From JAICND01 sp035281425 (lineage in GTDB: Bacteria > Actinomycetota > Acidimicrobiia > Spongiisociales > ZC4RG35): 11,157 nucleotides of DNA. The notes beneath the pieces were generated by a model. That model did no database searches. It had not been told where the DNA came from and saw nothing but the letters and a program-made list of their open reading frames with translations. Of the stretch, positions 5,472-11,157 are shown one piece after another. The position numbers and the translations under genes were made by a program. Location of the stretch: the NCBI GenBank assembly GCA_035281425.1, contig DATEDX010000129.1, positions 1-11,157 on the forward strand. Reading direction: 5' to 3'. Within the stretch, counting starts at the first letter, position 1. The number at the start of each line of letters is the position of its first letter.

Positions 5472-6932
5472 GTGAAAGTTCCCAGTAGGGCACACATCGC
5501 TGGGCGAGACTCAGAGAAGGGCGCGACAGCTCTTCTGGTCGCCTTCTGCCTCTTGCTGCTAATGGGTGTCGCCGCCGTGTCAATCGACCTCTCGGCCGCC
5601 ATTAACGAAAGGCGCCAGGACCAATCCGCTTCCGACGTCGCCTCGATGGTCGCCGTCCAGTTCGCCCGGCCAAGCTCAGGCTCGACCTCGGTACAGAACG
5701 CCGCCAACAACGGCGCCGCTGAGGCCGTGGCCGTAGCCAACAACAGCCTCGTCAGTCCGACTGCTGCTAACTGGGGTGCCTGCACCGACCCCACCAGACC
5801 GTCGGAATTCACGGTCGTGGCGACGGGGAACCAGTGTGTTTCCTTCACCTCGAACCTTCAGAAGGCAAGGGTCGTGATCCCCAACATCGAGGTCGACACC
5901 ACCTTCGGCAGAGTCCTCGGAGCCAACAACATCGATACGTCGGCCGAAGCCGAGGCGATCGCTGGCCTTGACGTAACCAGTCCGGTGATTCCGTTCGCTC
6001 TGGGAGCTTCGGACGCCAGTGCGTCGCAAGTGTGTCTGAAGTCCAATACCGGTCCCCAGGCACTTCCGCCTTGCGATGGTCCAGCTACCGGCAACTTCGG
6101 TTACCTGGACATCTCGCTCTACGGCAACACCCAACTGGGCACACCGACGATATGTGGCAACGCCATGTCCAACCAGAAGATCCGGGCGAATGTTGCCATC
6201 GGGGTGGACCATCCCCTCGCCATCTACAACGCGGGAGATCCAGTCCGCCACGACCACAACCTGTGTCCGATCTTCAACGCCCAACCCAACCAGATACCCG
6301 GGCAAACCGGCAACGCGTTTCAGTCCAATCTCGATGCTGGATTGCGCGATGGGATATACGGGCATCCCGGCCGGCTGGCGCAAGGTGGCAACCGGATCAC
6401 GGTCGTGAACGGCACACCTCAACTCGACGACACCCCCCTCTGGGACTACATCGTCAGCGGTGGAGCCGGCGTCTCGCAGTGCACTGGTGCCAGCCCCCAG
6501 AGTGGAGCCGGCATGGCAACGTGTTTAGACGCCTGGAAGACTGCCAGGGCCATCAACCCCAATCTGGGGCCACTATTCACAGAGGCTATCGGTGACGCCG
6601 TGCGATTCGCCTATGTACCCGAGCTTTTCGTGAATGTCGGACCTGGCACCCAGGACTACCTGATCAAGGATTTCCGGGCCGTATTTCTCCACGCCACTCA
6701 TTGGAAGTGCAACGCCAACAGTTGCCAGATTGTCTTTGAGCCGGGCGTCTCCCCCACTCCTACCTGCGGGAATGGCCAGGGGACTTCGTGCGGCTACCCA
6801 GCAGGATCACAAGGAAATCCGTCGATCGAGTCGCTTACTGCCTACCTGTTGGTCGACTCGATGCTTCCCCAGAGCGTCCAGGACGCTTTTCCGGGAGGCG
6901 ACGGGCAAGTCGTCTACAACCTCATCAAGTAG
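5472..6932 (+). CDS. TadG-like Flp-pilus-assembly/surface protein (first paralogue)
   Basis: Known TadG-type proteins are membrane-anchored exported proteins linked to Flp/Tad pili. This 486-residue product starts with a short basic segment, then EKGATALLVAFCLLLLMGVAAVSIDLSAAINERR (residues about 15-48), the characteristic Tad N-terminal anchor helix. SASDVASMVAVQFA follows. The rest is predicted outside the membrane and is Asn/Gly/Thr-rich. It contains conserved Cys pairs: WGAC (Cys104) with NQCVSF, VCLKS with PPCDG, then further Cys in TICGN, HWKCNANSCQ and PTCGNGQGTSC. DTTFGRVLG, IPFALG and GNFGYLDISLYGN are shared with the third paralogue. GTG 5472 is preferred over GTG 5466 because AGGGAG ends 5 nt before it. 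The stop is directly followed by the ATG of the next gene. Its substrate or ligand is unknown. Confidence 0.85.
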   Translation: MKVPSRAHIAGRDSEKGATALLVAFCLLLLMGVAAVSIDLSAAINERRQDQSASDVASMVAVQFARPSSGSTSVQNAANNGAAEAVAVANNSLVSPTAANWGACTDPTRPSEFTVVATGNQCVSFTSNLQKARVVIPNIEVDTTFGRVLGANNIDTSAEAEAIAGLDVTSPVIPFALGASDASASQVCLKSNTGPQALPPCDGPATGNFGYLDISLYGNTQLGTPTICGNAMSNQKIRANVAIGVDHPLAIYNAGDPVRHDHNLCPIFNAQPNQIPGQTGNAFQSNLDAGLRDGIYGHPGRLAQGGNRITVVNGTPQLDDTPLWDYIVSGGAGVSQCTGASPQSGAGMATCLDAWKTARAINPNLGPLFTEAIGDAVRFAYVPELFVNVGPGTQDYLIKDFRAVFLHATHWKCNANSCQIVFEPGVSPTPTCGNGQGTSCGYPAGSQGNPSIESLTAYLLVDSMLPQSVQDAFPGGDGQVVYNLIK

Positions 6933-7391
6933 ATGACTTCTAAGCCACCGTCCAAGGAGTCTGGAGCCTCCCTGGTTGAGTTCGCCCTCTTGGCTCCATT
7001 CCTCCTACTCCTCCTGATTGGGGTTATCGAGTTCGCCTGGCTCTTCTCACAGCACCTCGATGTACGGCAGGGAGCCAGAGAGGCAGCTCGATTGATGTCG
7101 CTCAACCACCCCGAAGGTCGGTCGTCGGCAGCCCGCAACTCCAGCGACACCGATCAACTGGTCGCAGCGATCTGTGCCACTCTTGAACAAGCGACCAACG
7201 CCGAAGTGACATTGCAGTCGACCGGCGGTGGCGACGACTTGGCTACCGCCACGGTGGCTGCCCCGGCCTCGACCATCACCAACCTCTTGTCCTGGGCGGT
7301 GCCTCCGTCGATGATGCTCAGCTCCGACGTTGAAACAAGGCTGCAGATACCGGCCACATGGGCCAACACGACTGCTCAGGTGTGTCCATGA
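6933..7391 (+). CDS. TadE-like pseudopilin-type protein (paralogue 1)
   Basis: The 152-residue product has the TadE domain signature: SGASLVEFALLAPFLLLLLIGVIEFAWLF (residues about 10-38), then LDVRQGAREAARL. Gly11 followed by ASLVEF places Glu at +5, the G/xxxxEF pattern cleaved by prepilin peptidases in characterised TadE/TadF pseudopilins (family knowledge). The C-terminal 100 residues are predicted outside the membrane, with Cys81 and Cys151 as a possible disulfide. Its ATG directly abuts the stop of the preceding tadG-like gene and no clear ribosome site is seen, so translation is probably coupled. It is the most diverged of the four TadE copies in the region after the helix (RLMSLNHPEGRSS...). 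Confidence 0.88.
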   Translation: MTSKPPSKESGASLVEFALLAPFLLLLLIGVIEFAWLFSQHLDVRQGAREAARLMSLNHPEGRSSAARNSSDTDQLVAAICATLEQATNAEVTLQSTGGGDDLATATVAAPASTITNLLSWAVPPSMMLSSDVETRLQIPATWANTTAQVCP

Positions 7392-7855
7392 CCTTCGCGA
7401 AGGCTCGCTCAGGCTCTGACCGCGGGGCAACCCTGATCGAGTTCGCCATCCTCGCTCCCCTTCTCTTCCTCTTCCTCTTCGGCATCATCGAGTTCGGCTG
7501 GCTGTTTGCCCGGAACGTCAACGTGAGTCATGGCGCCCGGGAAGGTGCTCGACTCGCCATCGTCGACTTCGGGAATGCCAACGCCATCGTCGCCGAGACC
7601 TGTGATCGGATGACCTTGGCGACCATGGGCAACCCCTCGGCGGTCGACGTCACCCTCGGCCGGGCCGATGCCACCGGCAACGGCAGCGCCAACGACGTCG
7701 GGGACTACGCCATCGTCACGGTGACGGCACCGGGAACAAGTCTGACGGGACTCTTCAACTGGGCCCTACCCCCCACCCTCCAACTCACCTCCACCGCCGA
7801 GATCCTGATAGAGCAGTCGCCTTCGTGGAGCACCGGGACATTCGCCTGCCCCTAA
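7388..7855 (+). CDS. TadE-like pseudopilin-type protein (paralogue 2)
   Basis: The 155-residue product begins with a basic stretch, then RGATLIEFAILAPLLFLFLFGIIEFGWLF (about 12-40) and VSHGAREGARLA, the TadE domain. Gly13/ATLIEF keeps Glu at +5, consistent with prepilin-type processing. Cys72 (ETCDRM) and Cys154 (FACP) match the Cys pair of the third copy. The predicted exported part shares the pattern T-x-LTGLFNWALPPTLQLTSTAEI with its paralogues. ATG 7388 overlaps the preceding stop by 4 bp (ATGA), making it more plausible than the in-frame ATG at 7358, which lies inside the upstream gene. Two TadE genes in direct succession suggest a duplication or two partners that assemble together. Confidence 0.88.
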   Translation: MTFAKARSGSDRGATLIEFAILAPLLFLFLFGIIEFGWLFARNVNVSHGAREGARLAIVDFGNANAIVAETCDRMTLATMGNPSAVDVTLGRADATGNGSANDVGDYAIVTVTAPGTSLTGLFNWALPPTLQLTSTAEILIEQSPSWSTGTFACP

Positions 7856-7954
7856 ACAGGTAACTAGCCACAACGAGTAGAACTTGGGTCCTCCGAGATT
7901 CTTGCGCGCTCAGAGTGGTAACCTCCCGCCGGTCAACGGGAGATACAAGGGGCT
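7856..7954 (+). promoter_or_regulatory. Gap between tad groups one and two, with hairpin and shared motif
   Basis: This 99-bp gap breaks the otherwise overlapping gene chain. CTCCCG (7923-7928) pairs with CGGGAG (7937-7942) around an 8-nt loop. CTCAGAGTGGTAAC (7909-7922) matches 12 of 14 positions of the sequence at 5428-5441 upstream of the first group. The ribosome site AAGGGG lies 3-4 nt before ATG 7955. A promoter here is likely, but no core elements could be identified with confidence. Confidence 0.45.
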
Positions 7955-8389
7955 ATGAAACGGTGGGGCAATAGGCGAGAAGACGGCGCGAACCTTGTCG
8001 AGTTCGCCATCTTGGCGCCTTTCTTAATTCTTCTCCTTTTCGGGATCATCGAGTTTGGATGGCTGTTCTCGGTGAACCTTGATGTACGCCACGGTGCGCG
8101 AGAAGGGGCGAGGCTGGCAGCGACCGACGACTTTCCGAACCCAGGAAGCCCTGCTGGTGATGTTTGCGATCGGATGGATCTTGCCGACCGGCCCTCGACG
8201 CTCATCACGATCTCTCGATCTGGCGCCAACATCGGAGATGACATCACCGTGACGGTGGATACGCCCGCAACGACCCTCACCGGGATCCTCGACTGGGCCA
8301 TCCCAGCGGGCACACGACTGCAGTCAACAGTCACGGTCCGAATGGAGCAGGCGCCTTCATGGTCTCAGGTAAGTGATGTCGCATGTTGA
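7955..8389 (+). CDS. TadE-like pseudopilin-type protein (paralogue 3)
   Basis: The 144-residue product reads DGANLVEFAILAPFLILLLFGIIEFGWLF (about 10-38), then LDVRHGAREGARLA. Gly11/ANLVEF gives the prepilin-like cleavage pattern with Glu at +5. The exported portion carries Cys71 (VCDRM) and a C-terminal Cys144, and a TTLTGILDWAIPAGTRLQSTVTV stretch equivalent to that in the other copies. Unlike copies 1, 2 and 4 the protein ends at Cys rather than Cys-Pro. It opens the second tad group and overlaps the following tadG-like start by 7 bp, so the two products are probably made in coupled fashion. Confidence 0.9.
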   Translation: MKRWGNRREDGANLVEFAILAPFLILLLFGIIEFGWLFSVNLDVRHGAREGARLAATDDFPNPGSPAGDVCDRMDLADRPSTLITISRSGANIGDDITVTVDTPATTLTGILDWAIPAGTRLQSTVTVRMEQAPSWSQVSDVAC

Positions 8390-9861
8390 CCAACTCATCA
8401 AGCGACCGGGGAGCAACAGCCCTTCTTATCGCGCTGTGCCTGCTTCTAATCATGGGAATGGCGGCTTTCGCTATTGATATCAGCGCCGCCAAGAACGAAC
8501 GACGGCTTGATCAGAACGGCGCTGATGCCTCAGTCCTCGCTGGCGCTCTTGAGTATGCACTCGGCGGATCAGCGCAGTCGGTAGTGGACACCGCCAAGGC
8601 TTATGTAGCCACGAACGTGCGGGCAGTCCCCGCAGGCGACTGGGCAGCGTGTACCGACCCCGATGCTCTGCCGCTGCTATCCAGCTCAATACCCGGCATT
8701 ACCGGAGGGAGTGCCTGTATCAGCTTCCAATTTGGACCCGACGATGCGTTGATGCGAGTCCGAGTGCCGAATCAACAGACTGACACCACTTTTGGTCGGG
8801 TGCTAGGTGTCACCCAGATTGACACGTTTGCTTTTGCCGAAGCCACGATCTTCGAGACCTCCAACGGAGCCTTCCCGGCCGGCGTCTTCTCTAGCGTGGG
8901 CCCAGGCGCTGAAGTGTGCATCAAGACCGGTACCGCCGGTGGTCGCGACAGCTGCGGTGCTTCCACCACCGGTGACTTCGGCAATTTCAATCCGTATTTC
9001 TATACAGAACTCAGCTCGGGCCCTCAATCGAGTCTCTGCAACAGCGGTAACCAACCACAACCGCTATCTCGCGCCATCGCCGATGGATTGGACCACCGGC
9101 TCGGCACCACACCGAGCGCCCCGGGAAATCGAGTCAACGGTGGTGATTGTCCCGGTTTCCCAGGTCCTCTCAATCCAAATCGAGTGGACTCAGGAGGCGG
9201 CTACTCCAATAACGATGTCACCGACGGCATGATTACTGGTGGTAGCTGGCCCAGCGCGAGCGACAATTTCAGCGGCCGGTTGAGACGGGGTCCCTATGTC
9301 GATGGAAGTTTCGAGATCTTCGGTCGGGACATCGACAACAAGCCACTGTGGGAGTACATCGACACAAGTCTCCCAATGAATGCCACGTGTCAAAATGCTG
9401 CCGCCCAGAACCCCACTGATGCCACCAGCGTGATCGCAGCTGAGGCGATCATGAAAACCTGCTTGGCCACCGAATCTGGGCAGATCTTCTCAGCCGACCT
9501 GGCAAACACGATGCGTCTGGCGACCGTGCCTCAGTACCACCAGAGCGCACCACTGGGCAGCAACGTATGCTGCTACGACATCGCCAACTTCGTGCCGGTG
9601 TTCATACAGGGTCTGTGGACTGAGTTTGGGGCCCAATGGACCTGCAACGGCGTGTTCATCGACCCGACCTTGAGCTTCTGCATGCACGAGCCCGGCATGA
9701 ACGGCGATATTGACCGAACCGGTGGCCCGGGTCAACAGAAGATCGACTCGGCAAGCGCCATCGTCCTCGGCTGCCACCATCTTCCACCGCCCTTGTGCCA
9801 AGTCATCTCCGGAGGCGGTTCAGCTGGCAACCAGTTCTACGAACTTGAGCTGACCCGCTGA
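8383..9861 (+). CDS. TadG-like surface protein (second paralogue, most divergent)
   Basis: The 492-residue product has the Tad anchor DRGATALLIALCLLLIMGMAAFAIDISAAKNERR (about 8-41) and then a long, predicted exported region. WAAC (Cys90) with SACISF, DTTFGRVLG, EVCIKTG...DSCG and GDFGNFNPYF match the other two TadG-like proteins, so all three share one architecture. It departs from them where they have IPFALG (here FPAGVFSSVG), and in its C-terminal half, which has a SNVCCYD motif, QWTCNGVF and SFCMHEPG. Loops rich in Gly/Ser/Asn are typical of secreted adhesin-like or pilin-tip proteins, but no named adhesion domain was recognised. ATG 8383 overlaps the tadE stop. The gene ends within an intrinsic terminator stem. 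Confidence 0.82.
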   Translation: MLTNSSSDRGATALLIALCLLLIMGMAAFAIDISAAKNERRLDQNGADASVLAGALEYALGGSAQSVVDTAKAYVATNVRAVPAGDWAACTDPDALPLLSSSIPGITGGSACISFQFGPDDALMRVRVPNQQTDTTFGRVLGVTQIDTFAFAEATIFETSNGAFPAGVFSSVGPGAEVCIKTGTAGGRDSCGASTTGDFGNFNPYFYTELSSGPQSSLCNSGNQPQPLSRAIADGLDHRLGTTPSAPGNRVNGGDCPGFPGPLNPNRVDSGGGYSNNDVTDGMITGGSWPSASDNFSGRLRRGPYVDGSFEIFGRDIDNKPLWEYIDTSLPMNATCQNAAAQNPTDATSVIAAEAIMKTCLATESGQIFSADLANTMRLATVPQYHQSAPLGSNVCCYDIANFVPVFIQGLWTEFGAQWTCNGVFIDPTLSFCMHEPGMNGDIDRTGGPGQQKIDSASAIVLGCHHLPPPLCQVISGGGSAGNQFYELELTR

Positions 9862-9884
9862 TTCCAGCGGGTTCTTAAGTTTTT
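9853..9884 (+). terminator. Intrinsic terminator after the second tad group
   Basis: ACCCGCTG (9853-9860) and CAGCGGGT (9865-9872) form a perfect 8-bp stem with an ATTC loop. A T-rich tail, TCTTAAG then TTTTT, runs to 9884. The upstream stem arm overlaps the stop codon of the second tadG-like gene. It should end that transcript and separate it from the third group. Confidence 0.8.
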
Positions 9885-9902
9885 CACACCATCCGCCGAT
9901 AA
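9876..9902 (+). promoter_or_regulatory. Candidate sigma-28 (FliA/WhiG-type) promoter for the third tad group
   Basis: TAAGTTTT (9876-9883), 11 nt, then GCCGATAA (9895-9902) is very close to the enterobacterial FliA consensus TAAAGTTT-N11-GCCGATAA. The -10 part is exact, the spacing is exact, and TAAG replaces TAAA. It is intergenic, directly downstream of a terminator and 37 nt before ATG 9940. The resemblance is seen in the sequence; use by a sigma-28-type factor in this organism is inference. Confidence 0.5.
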
Positions 9903-9939
9903 GGGGGCCTTAGGTCCAATTTCTGAAGGGATGGGTGAG

Positions 9940-10395
9940 ATGCGTAAGCGCCTGGCAGAGGAGCGTGGCGCCAACCTGGTCGAGTTCGCCCTGGTGGCGC
10001 CGTTCCTGATTCTGCTGCTGTTTGGGATCATCGAGTTTGCCTGGTTGTTCGGCCAGGACCTCACTATTAAGCACGGAGCCCGGGAGGGTGCCCGGCTGGC
10101 GGCGGTGGCTTTTGGGGGCAACACCACCACGCTCACCAGCGAGACCATCAACCGGATGGGGATCTCGACCACGCCAACCGTGACCTTCTGCATCAAGCCC
10201 GCCCTGGTGTCTCCCAGCTCAGAGATGAACCCGGGTGACGGGATCGAAGCTCATGTGTCTCAGCCCCGCACCAGCCTTACCGGTCTGATCGATTGGGCCT
10301 TCCCTGCGTCTTTCACAACTCTGAGCTCCACTGTAGAGATCAGGGCCGAGCAGACCCCGAGTGGCTACTGGACCGGCACCAGCACCTGCCCATGA
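9940..10395 (+). CDS. TadE-like pseudopilin-type protein (paralogue 4)
   Basis: The 151-residue product reads ERGANLVEFALVAPFLILLLFGIIEFAWLF (about 8-37), then IKHGAREGARLA. Gly10/ANLVEF again has Glu at +5. It differs from copies 2 and 3 in its cysteines: the equivalent of their CDRM motif is INRM here, while a Cys appears at position 84 (TFCIKP), with Cys150 at the C-terminal CP. ATG 9940 is chosen because GAAGGG (9925-9930) is 9 nt upstream; ATG 9931 touches that ribosome site and would add three residues. The stop overlaps the following start by 4 bp (ATGA). First gene of the third group, behind the terminator and the candidate sigma-28 promoter. Confidence 0.9.
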   Translation: MRKRLAEERGANLVEFALVAPFLILLLFGIIEFAWLFGQDLTIKHGAREGARLAAVAFGGNTTTLTSETINRMGISTTPTVTFCIKPALVSPSSEMNPGDGIEAHVSQPRTSLTGLIDWAFPASFTTLSSTVEIRAEQTPSGYWTGTSTCP

Positions 10396-11157
10396 AGAGG
10401 TTCACATCTCCCAACGAACGGGGCGCGACCGCGATGCTGGTGGCGCTTTGCCTCCTTCTATTGATGGGGATGGCCGCCATCGCCGTCGACCTCGGCGCCG
10501 CCTTTGACGACCGCCGCCAGCAGCAATCCGCTGCGGACGTTGGTGCCTTGGCCGCTGTCCAATACGCCAATACCAACCATGGCAACCCAGCAGCTTGTAG
10601 TGGTTCGCTGATCCAGCTAGCGGCCTGCCGAGGCGCGTATGAGGCGATGTCGGTGATTGCCGGCACGATGAATAGCCGCTTCACTGCGGCAGACTGGACG
10701 GCATGCGTCGACGCCGGTGACAGTGCCTACCCGTTCCACTCGGGCGTCTCAGACTGCATCAGCTACACCAGCAACCTGAAAAAAGCTCGGGTGGTGCTAC
10801 CGACCAGCCAGGTCGACACCGCCTTCGGTGGAGGGATCGGCTGGAACAGCATTGCCATCACATCTGATGCCGAGGCGGGAGCAGATCTGAATTCGAGCTC
10901 GGACCTTATTCCGTTCGCTCTCGGTCCGACCGGAGGTGGGAGCAGCCAAGCGTGCATGTTCGCCAACCCCACAGAAAACCTCGATGTGGCACCCTGCAAT
11001 GGCCCCACACAAGGCAACTTCGGGTTTCTGGACATTGCCCTCTACGGGAACGACACCGTAGGAACTAGCACGCTCTGCACCGGCGCCACTCAGAGCCGAT
11101 TGGCCACCAATATCGCCCTGGGTTACGACCACGAACTTACCGTCTATGCGGCTGGCG
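10392..11157 (+). CDS. TadG-like surface protein (third paralogue, cut by window end)
   Basis: At least 255 codons are visible before the window ends without a stop. The Tad anchor ERGATAMLVALCLLLLMGMAAIAVDLGAAFDDRR (about 9-42) is followed by QSAADVGALAAVQYA. WTAC (Cys105) with SDCISY, KKARVVLPTSQVDTAFGG, IPFALGPTGGGSSQACMF, PCNGP and GNFGFLDIALYGN track the first paralogue closely (SFTSNLQKARVV, IPFALG, GNFGYLDISLYGN). The first and third copies are therefore nearer to each other than to the second. ATG 10392 overlaps the stop of the preceding tadE-like gene by 4 bp and has no separate ribosome site, so translation is probably coupled. The full protein is expected to be near 490 residues if it follows its paralogues. 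Confidence 0.83.
   Translation, partial: MKRFTSPNERGATAMLVALCLLLLMGMAAIAVDLGAAFDDRRQQQSAADVGALAAVQYANTNHGNPAACSGSLIQLAACRGAYEAMSVIAGTMNSRFTAADWTACVDAGDSAYPFHSGVSDCISYTSNLKKARVVLPTSQVDTAFGGGIGWNSIAITSDAEAGADLNSSSDLIPFALGPTGGGSSQACMFANPTENLDVAPCNGPTQGNFGFLDIALYGNDTVGTSTLCTGATQSRLATNIALGYDHELTVYAAG

Noticed and set aside
5676..6422. 248-codon reverse-strand ORF opposite the first tadG-like gene
   Set aside because: No ribosome site or recognisable domain; the sense frame has a Tad anchor and paralogues, so this is a shadow.
1..11157. tRNA or rRNA genes and insertion sequences
   Set aside because: No cloverleaf-like segment with TTCGA and CCA ends, no rRNA motifs, and no transposase or terminal inverted repeats were seen by eye in either strand.

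Overview
The window looks like a piece of an actinobacterial chromosome, probably from the Acidimicrobiia or a related deep-branching group. The evidence is the combination of a WhiB-type iron-sulfur regulator, a Bpa-type proteasome activator ending in a Hb-Y-X tail, a small BldC/excisionase-like HTH protein, a b558-type succinate dehydrogenase, and high GC with GTG starts. The lineage is inferred from gene content; no rRNA gene is present to confirm it.

Layout. Bases 1-1582 hold small single genes: the tail of an unrecognised gene (2-109, +), a BldC-like HTH gene (202-432, -), the proteasome activator bpa (about 558-1073, +) and whiB (1241-1516, -). bpa and whiB converge on a short tandem repeat with a 62-bp period; its hairpins have T tracts on both flanks and look like a bidirectional terminator. 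whiB seems to be preceded by an overlapping 15-codon leader ORF. Between whiB and the sdh operon lies a perfect 18-bp A/T-rich dyad that could be an operator. Bases 1729-5250 hold sdhC-sdhA-sdhB. sdhC and sdhA overlap by 4 bp; sdhA and sdhB are separated by a strongly structured GC-rich spacer, and sdhB probably begins at a non-canonical CTG.

Bases 5472-11157 hold the most unusual part: seven consecutive Tad-type genes in the order tadG-tadE-tadE // tadE-tadG // tadE-tadG(cut by the window end). All are on the + strand, with stop/start overlaps inside each group and regulatory-looking gaps between groups. The four TadE-like proteins share a prepilin-like G/xxxxEF processing site. The three TadG-like proteins share an N-terminal Tad anchor and a large cysteine-bearing exported region. 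No TadA/B/C motor, secretin, prepilin peptidase or Flp pilin is visible, so the array looks like an expanded set of minor-pilin/surface proteins that would use assembly machinery encoded elsewhere.

The last group is preceded by an intrinsic terminator and then by a sequence very close to the sigma-28 (FliA/WhiG-type) promoter consensus. The first two groups share a 14-nt motif about 30 nt before their start codons. The three groups may therefore be controlled separately, and the last may be tied to a motility or developmental sigma factor.
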